A stretch of 64,000 nt of DNA from Hetaerina americana (GCA_022747635.1 JAKTNV010000027.1:2713001-2777000), one strand, 5' to 3'. Shown: positions 30,599-42,671, counted from the first letter of the stretch. Program-made: numbers and translations. Notes: generated from the sequence alone by a model not told the origin.

Positions 30599-32119
30599 TG
30601 ATTGCAACTTAGGGTGCCGTAAGAAATTTATCTAACAATGTGCAAGCTAGAATTTGGAAAGTTATTAGGCGAAATTCCACTACCACATGGAGATGCAACA
30701 TACAACGATCTCTTCCCCGAGGGCACAGGTAGGGAATGTGACCCAACGCTGCAGATAGCGGGAGGGTCCCCCCACGGTGAGAGACGAGGGATGGAAGGGG
30801 GACCTTAAAAAGATAAAAGGCGGAGCAAACGAAACTGTTAGGAGCCCCACATTATTTAATGGCATCCTAATGTGGTCATGCGGAAAGAAAGAGTTTTGAC
30901 AACAAAACACACAAGGTAAATGAAAGTGCATGGAATTGAGCAGACCTAATTATCCCTAGACGCCGAGGGTGGCAAATGGAATACTATATTTGCTATCTAT
31001 AACCCTAGAGTTGCTATCACGTATTGCCCGTGGGAAGGAATCCTTGAGTCATTTAGTTAGAAGGAGACTGGGTTTAACTACTGATTAAATCTCTTGCATG
31101 AATTGGAAGCTTGCATGAATGAAGTTTGCAGAATCCGTGCAAAGATTTGCTCTACGGCAGAGAATAGCTGCACGGTGTCTCTTTCATTTCTCGCTCCGGC
31201 CTCGCCGTCGGACCGCTGGCCCCCGGGTGCGCGATGCGTGTGGGCCCCGCGACGTGTGCGCGCCCTTTGTGCTCTGCACGTGAACCGTGCCACTGGCGCA
31301 TTCGAAGCGTTCCCTCGGGGCCGGGTGGTGGTGGTCTCATCGCGGCGTGCCGTGCCCCCCTCCCCTCAGGCGCCTGCCTTTCAGTTTCGGCGCGCGCCGC
31401 CGCCGCCGGCCCTGAATGTGACCACCGTGGGGGGCTGCTGATATACCCTAGCCTCATTATCGCGCGGGGCGACGCAACTATAGATTTCGCCTGCGAAAAC
31501 TCTGCTAGATAGTCTTAGACTTACGCAAATCTGTCTGAAAACGAGAATTTCCTGAAGATATTTGCTACGTTCTCCAGCTACCAACGGAGTCGTCATGGAC
31601 GCATTCAAAACAAGGAAGCTGTAAATAAAAACGCGCTTTTATGTTGTGGAACGCCAAAGTCGTAATACTCATGTTCATGGATCAGAGGGGACCTACACGA
31701 AACATCGGCCCGAGCATTGGTCAACTTCAGTAAACAGCGAATTACCTTGGGAGAGCAAGACAAAATTAAATATTCTATAAACATGAGGACATAATCCGTA
31801 AGCGGAAATCTGTCAGTTCGGACCAAATATTTCTCTCTCTGTGGTTTTTATTGTAGTATGTATGTTGGGCAGTGCATGCGTTTGTCATCAGTATTTCAGT
31901 TCCTAGGATCGGTTCACTGCAGCCCGCCATTCTTCCCCATTCAGTGTTGATAGCTTCTCTGTTTTACGTCCTTGTTAATTTGTCCTGTGTGCTTGTCTCT
32001 TTGTCTTCCTTTTGCAGGATTACACATTAAATACAGAATCTGGGGTGGGTACCTTCAGATATGCGAAAATTCGGGGCTAAATTAAACTAATTACAAAGAT
32101 ATAAAGCGTGTGATTTTTC
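30599..32119. other. Unassigned, with a CpG-rich block
   Basis: 31180-31450 is strongly GC- and CpG-rich, with overlapping frames on both strands (31094-31441 +, 31152-31457 -, 31234-31512 +). It could be a CpG-island-like promoter or exon, or an isochore fragment. No domain is visible. The rest is AT-rich and unassigned. Confidence 0.4.
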
Positions 32120-32795
32120 TTCGGGCATTGTAGATATAAATAGGACCCCTAATTACATCGGCAGGGTGGACAATTGCTACAAAATTAGAGAGTTGCTCGG
32201 TCGAACTGATAGATTCAAGTATCCGTTTTGCCCTCCCACTGTTCGTGACAACAATAAAAGGGAGAACAACTTAGAAAATAGAAGGCGCACATTTGTCGAA
32301 AATAGGTGTTCACAAGATTTATATCTGGTAAAATACTCATCTGCAAGTACACTATGCAACTTTACAGTATAAACATTCTAATCTGGCGTCCAAACGCCCC
32401 CCAACGCGCACCCTTGATCCTGGTGGGGTGTAGGTGAATGTATATAAAGCTTATTGTATTTGTGAAAAGTCCGTCTGGAATGCGTAGGATACCAACCGGT
32501 AATAAGTGTCTGAGTTGCATGTTTGTCTGCCCTCTTTTAATGTTTTTCATACCCTATTTTTGTGTAGGCATAGGAATAGCTGCTAACCGTGTTATACTCG
32601 TAATATATGTAGGCATGCTGTATGAATGATGTTGGGTCGCCCCCTTTTCCACGCGCTTTTAGGATGGATCGCGGGGTGCCAGTTGCATGAGGAAGTAGAG
32701 GGAATATATGTAGAATAGCTGGCGACCTACCAACCCCTGCCACACATCCTTGCGACGGCTTGCGGGGTATTGTGTAGATGTAGATAGATGAGATC
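32120..32795 (+). mobile_element. LINE family A copy, end of ORF and 3' UTR
   Basis: Translation near 32134-32260 gives PNYIGRVDNCYKIRELLGRT, DRFKYPF and PPTVRDNN, which aligns with PPTYIGRLDHAYKIREIDAR in the copy at 10.5 kb. The 3' UTR ends with CCAACCCCTGCCACACATCC, GGCTTGCGGGGTATTG and the tail TGTAGATGTAGATAGATGA. No catalytic part remains. Confidence 0.82.
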
Positions 32796-32849
32796 TTCCC
32801 TTTAATTTTCCCTTCTTTATTATGCTTTCAACTAATCCATTGTAACTCT

Positions 32850-33340
32850 ACAAGGTGTGTTTCCATTCCATTTAGCACTTCTCATTTGCCGTGGAGTGCT
32901 CTCCATTTCGTCCTTCCCTCCTCCTCTGCTCCGCTCTTCCATGCACTTTGTCCTCCTTCCTCACTTTGTCCGTCCATTTCTAACCTCTAGCACCACGGTC
33001 CATAAGCTCCTTCCTATTCTTCACCCTGGTCCACTCTCCTCTGGTCCATACCGTGAGTGGTATGTGCCGTAAGAAAGTCTTGAACAACTGCTTCCTCGGT
33101 TGCAGCCTCTAGCACTTTGAACAGAGCAGTAGCCTCTTCTCCATGAGCACCTTCTTTGCTCCAGCTATTCTTCCCTTGATATTTCACTCAAACTTCTTCC
33201 ATCCCTGGTTAAACTTCTACTGTCCTGGTGCAGATAAAAGATTTTAATTTCTCTAATTTCACTCATCGATTTGTTTATATGTTTTCGACTTCTTTCTTCC
33301 ACACCAAAAGATGTTGGTTTTCTTTTTGTGGATTCTGATA
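32850..33340 (-). mobile_element. Possible decayed non-LTR C-terminal fragment
   Basis: Minus-strand reading gives sequence such as IRIHKKKTN (near 33320) and a downstream region rich in Arg and Glu that resembles the RTE tail in composition. Stops and shifts prevent a firm alignment. Confidence 0.3.
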
Positions 33341-34486
33341 TCATACGTATAGATATGCGCCAGGAACGCCGTAAATAGGGTCTAATATTGTACTTTTGTT
33401 TACATTTTAAATATAAACATTAATATCATGCCGCTTGAAAGTTTTTTTCGTTACTGAATAGCAAAATATTTTGTTTTTAGACCGATGCTTGAATTTCAGC
33501 TTCGTTATCTAATTCAATCGTAACATTTCACAAGACTTTCAAATTTCTTTTATTTGTCGCTTAGGAAAACGCTATTTATTTGTTTTTGATATTGGTAAGG
33601 GGCTTTCAACTTTGTCGTGGAGTTTATCTCGCTATTTTCTTTTTTCATCCGACTTCCGCGGAATTCCACTGTTAATAAATTCGAATTCACTTTGAGCATA
33701 ACCGCACGATTCGCCATTTCCTTTTTTTACTTCCTTATTTTCCTACGATCACTGTAAAAATGTCGACAATGATTGTTGCAATGATTGGTGACGCATGTAA
33801 ATGGCGAAGGGGTTGGGCAGAAGTAGGAGGGAATCTAAATCGCGCTCCAAACTCCCGAGATGCTGCATCAGTTGTGTAAATGTGTAGGCCCCGTGAAGCT
33901 CAGTGGTCGTGCGCCCGTCGTTGTTAGGCGCCCCCCCTGGTGACCGCGTATCCTATGGAAAGGAATAGAAGGAGCTGTCCGGTGACGAATGGAAAAGCAG
34001 GAATTGGTTCGATCTGGACCAGGAGCGTGTTTGCTCGAATTCACTTCGTTTCTTCGTGGAAAAAAAAACCAAGCAAAACATTTTGCCGGATCGAATATCT
34101 TTCAAAAATCAAACACTTTTACACAGTGACCTAGCCCTGAATGTCTAATATATTTGATTGTCCGTAGGTGTATTGTTCGCCAAATACCACCAAAATACTC
34201 CATAAATGTGTGCTGATGGATATGTTAAGTTTTTTTGCGTCGATAGCCTTGGAATTTGTAATGTATATTGATACGGGACGGGTTTTATTTGTCGTTTGCA
34301 ATATTGAATGCCCTTTTTGTAAACTAATTGTAATTTTGTGCCTTGTGATATGCAGAGGTCAGTAGGTTCTAGGAAGGTCAGTGCAGTGCACGTTTTTGCG
34401 GTTGAATGTCTGGATGACTTGGTGAATGTGTATGTTAGTTGTATGTATTTGCAAGAGTGTAACTTAAAAAAGGTTTTCGAATGTAT
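33341..34486. other. No recognisable gene
   Basis: AT-rich unassigned DNA. The frames at 34145-34582 (-) and 34168-34544 (+) show no domain. Confidence 0.35.
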
Positions 34487-34692
34487 TTGCGAGGGTAGGC
34501 TGAAAGCTAATGCACATATGCATGGTAGACCACGAACAAAATGACCTTCAGAAATACTCCTGGTGGCATGTGGAAGTAACATTCCCCCTCGACACGCATG
34601 CGCAGGTTTGAGGTCATTACATTTATCCAGTGTATTTTGAGGAGCGGAAGTATGTGGACGTGTTCTAGTGCTATGTCAACGAGTGCTATATA
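34487..34692 (+). mobile_element. Left end of long-TIR mariner
   Basis: GCGAGGGTAGGCTGAAAGCT, AGTAACATTCCCCCTCGACA and CCAGTGTATTTTGAGGAGCG match the left TIR of 58732-59655 and the inverted right TIR of 4580-4740. The sequence continues a few codons into the transposase start and then breaks off at 34690 into a different mariner. Confidence 0.8.
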
Positions 34693-34870
34693 TCCAGCAT
34701 GTTCGGTGAAAATAGTGTGCACTGTTGATTTTCCTAAATTCAGTTCATCAGCTATCATTCGGACAGTTTTTCGACCATCGGTAAGGACAAGGGACCGCAC
34801 ACGATCAATGTTGTCGTCAACACAGGTGGTTGAAGGTCGTCCCGGCCTTGCATCATCAGTGGCGGATTGA
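34693..34870 (-). pseudogene. Mariner transposase DNA-binding fragment
   Basis: The minus-strand frame encodes SATDDARPGRPSTTCVDD, DRVRSLVLTDGRKTVRMIAD and STVHTIFTEH. This is the second helix-turn-helix and linker region of a mariner transposase, of the same lineage as 16349-16802 (both share TVHTI.TEH). It is fused end to end with an unrelated mariner TIR, so the frame 34507-34875 is chimeric. Confidence 0.75.
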
Positions 34871-35573
34871 TTCATTAAATAGTGAAATTAGGGTGGAGCG
34901 CTGGCAAAATATCAAATTATCAGTCGGTCGGCCGGCCAACTGTGTCGTCTTTGACTCCGTAGCGCAGGAGAGCTTTTGAATCTCGGTGCGAGTAGGCGCG
35001 CAGCCCTCGTTGTCCCGTCCATCGTCCGTTCCATGTACCCCGGCACGTTCGAATGGTGACCCCCTCCACTCCTCCCTCCTCCCCACCACCCCTCTGTCCA
35101 ACAAAGGGGTTCGAGGGCGGGGGGAGAGGGAGGAGGGGATGGGGCTTCCGGCGATTATTCCGTTGCCGTGGTTGTGTCGAGAGGGGTCACGTTCTGACGG
35201 ATTAGCAGGTCGTGAGATGGAGTGAGGGTGACGGGCATTGGAGGGAGGCGACGGACTGACTCGTAGTAGGAATAGTATTTAGGGGAGGCGACCGGCAGCT
35301 GAGGTCATTTGCGCCATAGGGGATGGACAGGGAAGGATGAAGGGTGGAGAGAAACCCGGCGTCGGCAAAAGCCTATTCTTAACGAAAGGCGCCTAGGGGT
35401 CCGCAGGTTAACGTCCCATCCGACGGACGGCGTACTCACTCAAAGTGCCCTCCACAGAGCACCTGAAGTAGGGATCGAGATACCTCTGAAAATATTTGAA
35501 CCCGGGCCCTCTGGGTGGGAAGTCAGTACGGTAGCCCCCGCACCATCTTGATCCCCCGGACTGACACGTTACA
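34871..35573. other. GC-rich unassigned; SINE-like block
   Basis: GC-rich with purine blocks at 35100-35260. Near 35440-35545 the complement of GAACCCGGGCCCTCTGGGTG gives a B-box-like GGGTTCAAAT, which suggests a tRNA-derived repeat on the minus strand. Confidence 0.4.
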
Positions 35574-36151
35574 AATAGAAAGCTTGTATAAAAAGTATCG
35601 GGACAAGTTTATATAACGAAATAGATTTCAGATGCCCCAATACAGCCCCCTACAATGCCTCAGAATTCTTCTGAGTACATCCCTTGAGCGTTGACACACT
35701 TTTCCAGCGGCTTTTCCACGACTTGATGAAGCCTCCCTGGTAGGCGGATTCCGGAAGGTCCTTTAGGTTAAACCTCTTTGACGGCACTTTGGGTCCCCTG
35801 GTGGTTTTCTTTGAGGGAGGGAGGATTTCATTTTTAGGAATAGAAAATAGCCTGCTGGTGCCAACTTGGGACTCTAAGGGGGTTGGGGAATCGTCGCGAT
35901 GACAATGCAGAAGGCAGGTTGACACTCGACTCTGATCATTTGGTCTTCCATCCGTAAGAACGTGAAGAGGACGAGTTTACCGCAGATCTTTCGCATCGTC
36001 AAATTTTGAGTGATAATGGTGTGTGCACTGTCATGTTATCAATGCCAATATGTTCTGCGATAATGCGCACACTTAACTGACGGTTTGAATTCAGCACTTA
36101 ACAAACACGTCAGGAAAAAATTGCTACCGATACTTTTATACCAACCTTGTA
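35574..36151 (-). mobile_element. Non-autonomous mariner, GTATAAAAAGTATCGG lineage, copy 3
   Basis: Left TIR AGCTTGTATAAAAAGTATCG and right TIR complementary to GCTACCGATACTTTTATACC. On the minus strand, LTMRKICGKLV is followed after a short linker by CIVIATIP and PKNEILPPSKKTTRGPK, then SAYQGGFIKSWKSRWKSVST. The internal junction is that of copies 1, 2 and 4. The frame 35650-35925 covers the C-terminal part. The first two catalytic aspartates are deleted. Confidence 0.82.
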
Positions 36152-38144
36152 GACGCCGGAGACGGAGGGGTACTAACTCGTGGCCCTAGAAGATGAGTCC
36201 CGTGATGGACGCAGACGCCCCTGGCTACTACGTGGATAGTCACCGACACCGATGCTTCGAGGGCTTCTTCCTTTCAGCTGGTCTCCTCCCCCAGTGCACA
36301 ACGTCTCCGATACATGCTCCGCGAACGACTTCCAACACGTTTCTCCCTCTCTTGCCGGTGAACTTATATTTTCTTGAGCGTTAATATATGTTGTTGACCT
36401 CTTCGTGGTAAATGTATTATTCTGCCCCTATAGTTTTATTTTGCATCGTGCGGTAGGGCCCCACGTATGAGTGACTTCACCTGACCGCGACGAAGAGGAA
36501 CGGTTCTCGTAGTATTTTGTTCATTTGGCTCTGAGGAATCGCCCGGATGATACGCGCGCTCGTGGAAGAAAACACGCACCCGCATGTGCGCGGTTATTTG
36601 TTGATGCTGATCGCACCAGTCGCGGGCGATCCATTGCGGGGTCCGCAACTGCGTTTCCTTAATGTGCAGTGAAGACCTGAAGAATGGGATGCGTCATACG
36701 GCCATTTCGACGAAGGGCACACCCGTTAACTGCCTTCTCTTTTTTCACCAAGGCTCTACAGGTAAGAGGGGGGAGGTCCGTGCGCTGTCGGCGGACACAC
36801 GCTCTTACGGACACTGAATACGTTTTCAATTCCGACCACGATGGAGGAAGGGTGGTCATGAGCTGCTGCTTGAGGGGACGTGATGAGTATCGTCCGATTA
36901 GCATACGAGGGAGAAGGAATTCCCTCGATTTACGCTGCGCTCTCTTATCTCGGAGGTAATGTATTCCCGTGTTTATTATGGTTTCAATGGGCACGCGTGT
37001 TTGTGCCCACGTGGGGCTGGGTTGACGGCCATTGTCACGGCCGCCATTTGCATTTGTGGGGTTGCCGAAGACTCCATTGGACGAGTGATATTTTTCCGAT
37101 GCGTAATCGGAGAGCCTCGTTACTTCTTGTTTGTAATATCAAAAGGTGGCGGAGAGTCGCCTAATTGGCGCGTGATTTAAACTGAAAGAGCTTTCGTAGT
37201 GATCGAAATCTTTTTTTACATCAATCCCGGAAGATAAAGACAGACCCGTCATTCCGTTCTTATCCAGTATCAAATTGGAGATGGTGCTACATTTCATTGA
37301 CAGAAACTTGGCATCAATGCAATTTTTGCGATAGCACCAGAGTCAGGATTAATGCGAAAATCAAATTCATTTTTGAAACGCTTGTGAGTATTTCCCTTTT
37401 TTCGAAATGAGGGTTGCAGTAATCAAAACTTTTCTCGTATGTTGAGAAAATTATAGAAATGCAATCAACGGCTATTGTCACTTTTAAAATTAAACTTAAC
37501 GACTAATTAAGGAGACAGAAAAAAACACAGCATTGCAGCAGTTCGAAGAGGCTGCAGTTGATAACTTACTTGGAAGAAGCTATTTTGGATTTCAAAACGA
37601 ACATGGGTGAAATGGATGAAACCTTTGGGCTCGATGAAAACAAAAATCCACGTAAACGAATGTCATATCTTCGATGCCTATAGTTGAGGAGGAAATCCTG
37701 CAGTTGGTCCAAATTCTTTTCTACAATGCCAACTACTTCTAGAACTTACAAATGATAAATATTTAAGCTTTTCATTACCGTACTCTGAAGTGATTAATAG
37801 TAGCAGAATTGATTTAGCGGTTAACATTTCCAATTCCAGAACTCGATCGAAGACAAAGTAGTTGTTCTATATTTTATACATTTTGTTTGCATTAATTATT
37901 ATCTTCTCCCGAAAGACCACTAAAGCGAGTATTTCCCGTTTACTGCTGATATTAATCATGTTGGTAGCACTGGATTATTAAATGGGGCTAATAACACATT
38001 TTCAACATCATTTCTTATTAGACATCCTTACAATTTATGCTAGAGGTTCAATTTGTTATTTAACCTTCACTCTGAGAGTGATTCTCAGTCTAGATCCTCT
38101 AATGATTTTGATGCGCCACTCAGTTTGCCATGGCAGCGTTTGAA
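36152..38144. other. No recognisable gene
   Basis: 36430-37150 is moderately GC-rich with frames on both strands but no domain. 37200-38100 is AT-rich. A weak LINE B-like trace (ACACATTTTCAACATCATTT) lies near 37995. Confidence 0.35.
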
Positions 38145-39110
38145 GAGGACCGTCTAGAATGTAACCTCATAGAATTGATCGGTGGATGGAGCCGAATGGT
38201 CGCTGTATTGACGCACGCACACACACTAGGTCATTACACGCCTCGAACTGCAGTGGTCGGAAGGTCGCGCCGCTTGTCGTTTTTTATACGGTAGCGAGTC
38301 AAAATGAGCCGTACAATTGCAATTCTCGCCAAATGTGAAATCCGTTCTGTGTTAAGGTTTTTGCTGATAAAAAAACTTCAAAGCTGCTGGCATGCATCAT
38401 AGGTAACTTTGTGCACTCTATGGACCAAATGGCAATGAGTGACAATGAGAGTTGTGCGTCAGTGTTGGAGTTCGTTTAAGAGTGAACGAACAAATGTCCA
38501 TGATGATGATGATTGATAGAAGTGGCCGCTCCCGTCTGTGGTGAACAATGAACTGCCCCTTGAAAATTGATGAAAACGTTCTTGAAAACCGGCGTTTAAC
38601 GATATCTGAAATGTTCATCTACATCTACATAATATCCCGCAAGCCGCTGCAAGGGCGTGTGGCGGGGGGTGCTAGGTCACCACCCGTAAAAAGGAACAAT
38701 ACAACATGGAGAATCAACACATAAATGCAAAACTATACCCACAATAGCGTAAACAATTGGCGTAAAATAAATGTTCAGAAAGTTTTAAACAGATTATATG
38801 CGACTTTTGTTTAATGGAAACACGACTGAAAAGTTAGGCTAATTCACATGTTTTGTCTACGTCTTGACGAGGAACTTCAAGAGATGCCGCGTCATCGGTT
38901 GGCTGCGATCTCAGGCGGCGGAATTTTATGCTGAAGGAATTCGTAAACTAGTTCAGAGATATGACAAATACTTAAATCTCTTTTGCGAACATGTATAAAA
39001 TGGTAGAGAGATGTATTTTTGCAATGAAAATGATAAATTTTCTGCTCACGTACTGTATAGTCCAGTGTATTTTTATAAGATAGCCGAGGTTACTTTCTGG
39101 ACAACCCTCG
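38145..39110 (+). mobile_element. Mariner derivative (GGGCTGTCC lineage) carrying a LINE A insertion
   Basis: Left TIR AGAGGACCGTCTAGAATGTA (diverged) and right TIR GAGGTTACTTTCTGGACAAC. The N-terminal coding remnant starts near 38304 with stops, and an aspartate-encoding GATGATGATGATTG lies near 38500. The C-terminal remnant (GGGIL...LVQRYDKYLNL-like, 38915-38990) follows after a non-transposase linker shared with 410-1208. The catalytic centre is absent. A LINE A tail sits at 38618-38768. Confidence 0.8.
38618..38768 (-). mobile_element. LINE family A tail with target-site duplication
   Basis: The insertion is bounded by AAATGTTCA at 38609-38617 and 38769-38777. Within it the + strand reads CATCTACAT repeats (complement of the hexamer tail), GCAAGCCGCTGCAAGGGCGT, GGCGGGGGGTGCTAGGTCAC and the UTR. 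It interrupts the mariner, so both borders are clear. The insertion is only about 150 bases. Confidence 0.88.
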
Positions 39111-40185
39111 CACATATCTGGCCCAATAACGTTGCACGCGATCTCATTCGGCGGCCAATCCAACTCCACGTGTGTCTCGTGTGTGTGTGTGGTCCATGTG
39201 TGATGATTCGTTCTATGCTTCATCCATATGCATGATCAACCTCTTCGACGTCAACGGTATTTCGTAGGATTAAGAATTCCTAGGGGTGTGTGCCAGCAAT
39301 AAATGCTCCCGTTCATCCCGTAAGCAGCCCCCCTACAATCCGCCTGCTTCGTTGGCGAGACAGGGGGGGGGGGAGGGGCGCGGTGGCGGCGGATCTTCCC
39401 CTGGGGCCTGGCGTTCCTTCGCCCGGCGACGCCCCTCCCTTCACCCCTGGAAACCGGTTCGGCGGATATCCTCCGGGAGCGCGGCGCGGTAGTCGCGCGG
39501 TTCGGACTCTCCGGTTGTCTGACGTCTTCATCGCCCCAATCCGTCCCGATCTTCTTCCCGCGAAAGAAAAAGGACCCAAAAGAAAGTGAGCATTGCCTTT
39601 TCCGGCCGAGCCTTGCCCGTTACTGCTCTCTCCCCGATCGATCGATAGGTCGCCTTTATTCCCGTCTTGACCTTATAAGAAAGCCTCTGTCTTCCTTGAG
39701 AACATTTGCTTTCGCCGTCTACGGCATTTTGTACAGCTCGGCCTCTTTATTTTTAGCGAGGGCTCGTGCTTTACGTGCTCGTGATATGTCTCGCGCCGGG
39801 GTCCGATTGCGGAGACAACATTCGCCGGTTCGAAGCCCTATGACGTCACGTGGCAGAGGTCGCGAGTTGTCGATTGAATTGCGAGTGTGTGCTGGAACAC
39901 TTCACGAGTTCCGTTATTCCCGGAGGAAGCTTAAAATGAATAATGGTTGAGATTTGTCGGCCATCATTTCCTTGGGTGGTACGCCTATTACATGTAGGCC
40001 TCGTCGTGGGAGCGTCGAGGAGAATAGGGTACATCGAGTGGCGAATGGGAAAATATACGAGTGAAAAATTTAAGCATTGGTGTCCTTACGCGATAGCTAG
40101 ACATCCGATTCAGTGTATACATTGGGTGTTTGGGACCATGGACCGATATTCGGAATTGAACAGGATTCCGAGATAGGCCACCTGC
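39111..40185. other. Unassigned, with GC-rich block at 39290-39600
   Basis: The GC-rich block contains a poly-G run and frames on both strands (39290-39589 +, 39313-39579 -). A donor-like AAAGTGAGC follows the plus frame at 39584-39592, so a first exon cannot be excluded, but there is no domain. Confidence 0.4.
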
Positions 40186-40189
40186 TGTC

Positions 40190-40960
40190 TCAGCCCATTC
40201 GGATGCCATTGACTTTCCAATGCGCCCAGCAATGCTTGCAAACCCTTGACTGACTGTCAAACTGAAGCCTGATCACCCACAAACCTGATTTTATGAATTC
40301 CCCTTCGATGTTTTTTGCTATCTGCAGTTCTCCCCATGGCTCTTTAATCATTTCCTCCTCATATGTATATCTACGCTGATGAGCACGGGTGATGATGGAC
40401 ACCCATGCCATAGTCCTTTTCCCACTGCCCATCCGCCACTCACACCTGAGCTGAGAAATTTGCAGGTTACGAATAGGTCTCCAATTCCATATTATGGATA
40501 AGATTTCCAAAAAATCTCAAAATCTCCTAAACATTCTAATACATCCTGATTGTATTCCATGTTTCTATGTATTGGTGACCTCATTACTGCCAATGGCATC
40601 ACACATGCCTCTTCCCTTTCTGAACCCAAACCGATCGACCCCTAAGTAATCACTTGTCCTGCTCTCCATACTGTTATTGTTCTGTAGCCCTCACATGATG
40701 TAGCCTTTGCCTTTCTTTGGAATGAGAACTGATCTGACGAAGTCTTCCGGCCAAATTCCTCTCTATCGAATGCTTAAACCCTTCCTCCCACGTATTGCTG
40801 TAAACCTTTAAGTGATTCCGCGGTAATGTTGTCCACCCCACGATCTTATTTTATTTCAATGCTCTTAAAGCCCTTTCTATGTCATCTTCGAGTATGCCTG
40901 GACTAAAGCTAGCCTCATCTATGTCTTATAGTGTTTTTTATACTGATACCCCTGGGCTTG
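40190..40960 (-). mobile_element. RTE-like reverse transcriptase domain, decayed
   Basis: Minus-strand translation in shifting frames gives SPGILEDDIERALRALK, LKVYSNTWEEGFK, KERQRLHHV-like sequence (equivalent to the RT fingers), then EEMIKEPWGELQ, GEFIKSGLWVIRL and SVKGLQALLGALE. The last blocks match the RTE copy at 44.77-44.95 kb (GEFVKSVRFADSQALVCQ). The FADD centre is corrupted. This copy retains the RT part that the 43-45 kb copy has lost. Confidence 0.7.
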
Positions 40961-40989
40961 ATTATTTTTATTCGAACAACGTTAGAAAT

Positions 40990-41427
40990 ATTATCTGTCG
41001 CTGGTTAGGCCTCATTTAGAATATGCTGCAAGTATATGGAACCATCACGAAATTGGATTGATTGCCAAATTGGATCGCGTATGGCATAGAGGAGCTGCAT
41101 TTGTAAAACGTTGTTATGATAAATTGAGTAGTGTATCCAAAATATTAGAGCAGCTAGGCTGGGAATCACTTAATGGAGCGAAGGTTAAATTACAGATTGA
41201 AGCTGCTTAAATTGGAAGGATGTCTCCATAGCAGTGGTATTGAAATGTATTATTACCCCTATCTGGGGTACGGCAGGAGAGATCATGTCAATAAAATTAG
41301 AGAAATAAAGTTAAGAACAATTAGATTTGAGTGACAATTAGATAAAATTGCTCGACCACGGTAGGGTCATGTTCGGGTAAAATTATTCTGGTGTGTATTC
41401 ACCCCCTGCCACACACCCTAGCGGTTT
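40990..41427 (+). mobile_element. LINE family B copy, RT tail and 3' UTR
   Basis: The sequence reads, with a frameshift, as LVRPHLEYAASIWNHHE, GLIAKLDRVWHRGAAFVKRC and LSSVSKILEQLGWESLNG. It continues with GATCATGTCAATAAAATTAG, GAACAATTAGATTTGAGTG, and CACCCCCTGCCACACACCCT. The terminal hairpin is cut after TAGCGGT, where a mariner begins. It is the best RT-containing B copy apart from 54.5 kb. Confidence 0.78.
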
Positions 41428-41945
41428 GATCAAAGAATTTGTTACAAATTTTGCCTATTAAATGAAATAAAGTGTAACAAAGTGTGCGAAATGTTAACCT
41501 AGGCCAAAATGGGGAGTCAGCTGTGAGTAAAACAAGAGTTAACGAGTGGTTATAAGTGTTTCCAAGGTGGCCGTGAAGACGTTGAAGATGACGAACGCCC
41601 CAGCACATCAACAAACGATAAAAACGTGGAAAAAGTGAAAGAAATGGTTGTGAATGATCGCCGAATCACAATCGGAGAAGTCGCTGATGATTTTGGCATA
41701 TTAAATTGGCTCATGCCATGAAATATTTTCGAATGTTTTGGGTGTGAAACGCGTGACGCCAGAATTCGTTCCAAAATTGTTGAATTAATAAAATCAAACA
41801 GCGGCGAATGGAAGTTGCTCAGGAGTTACCAAATTAAGTCAACGACGACGATGCAGAATGACTAAAACGTGTTATAACACGCGGCGAAACACGGGTTCAC
41901 GGATATGACGTCGGAACTAAGGCTACTAAGGCATAAAACACGTCT
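41428..41945 (+). mobile_element. Decayed mariner, 5' half
   Basis: It starts at TTGATCAAAG, similar to the TIR of the full-length mariner at 56.5 kb, directly in the LINE B hairpin. Translation in shifting frames gives ICYKFCLLNEIKCNKVCEML, GGREDVEDDERPSTSTNDKN, VEKVKEMVVNDRRITIGEVA and later VITRGETRVHGYDV. The last block is the first catalytic motif, with the expected GDE changed to GET. Everything downstream is missing. Confidence 0.72.
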
Positions 41946-42671
41946 AACCTAAACGCGGCTGTCACAGACAAGGCATGTGTACCAACATAATAAATCTTTT
42001 TTTTCCATCGTACTCTTCATAACGCGAAATTAGAAAATTCCCGTTATTTTCTGAACACAACAAGTATAACCCATGCCACCCCGTAAATAGAATGGCGCGA
42101 GTCGGATTTCGAAATATTATGTCATCTCCTGGAAATTTGTCGAAACCCGGGCTAACAAACGCTATGTGCAGAAACGATTTACGGATTGTATTTTTCCTTT
42201 CTCGTAAATTACGGCTCAATTTGACAAATTACCCAGCCTGGTGATGAGAATCTTACGCTATGAAATATATTACTTTTATTGTCGAGGATGAGAAACGGTT
42301 GTTTAATTGCAGGGCGTTGTGATGGTCGGCGAATGGCAGAGAGAAAGTCGTGTGCCACTCGGCTCAAATGATGCCCTCCTTCATTTCCGGCCATTCTTTG
42401 GAGCGTTTCCACGCGAGCCCACGGATACTCACTCGAGACGGCCCTCGAGCCGCAGAGGTGCACTCTCGCCGTCGTAAATCTACCCCCCGCCCCCCTGCCG
42501 TGAGGCCTTGATTTCCTGATGCACGTGAGGGGAAGGACCCCGCCCCTCCGCTTCCTGCCGACACCCACACGTGGAGTGACCCGAGGATGCGCGGGGTACT
42601 GCACGGTCCTTAGCGGCCCATTGAGGCCCATTCAATGGTGGATCCCCATGGGCCCCGCTGGAATCCAACCA
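41946..42671. other. Unassigned; GC-rich from 42350
   Basis: The minus-strand frame 42209-42631 (140 codons) lies in GC-rich DNA and shows no domain. No gene is claimed. Confidence 0.35.

Noticed and set aside
39290..39589. Protein-coding first exon with a donor-like site at its end
   Set aside because: There is no recognisable domain, no acceptor-linked partner exon, and an overlapping frame runs on the other strand. It is kept only as a possibility in the GC-rich block.
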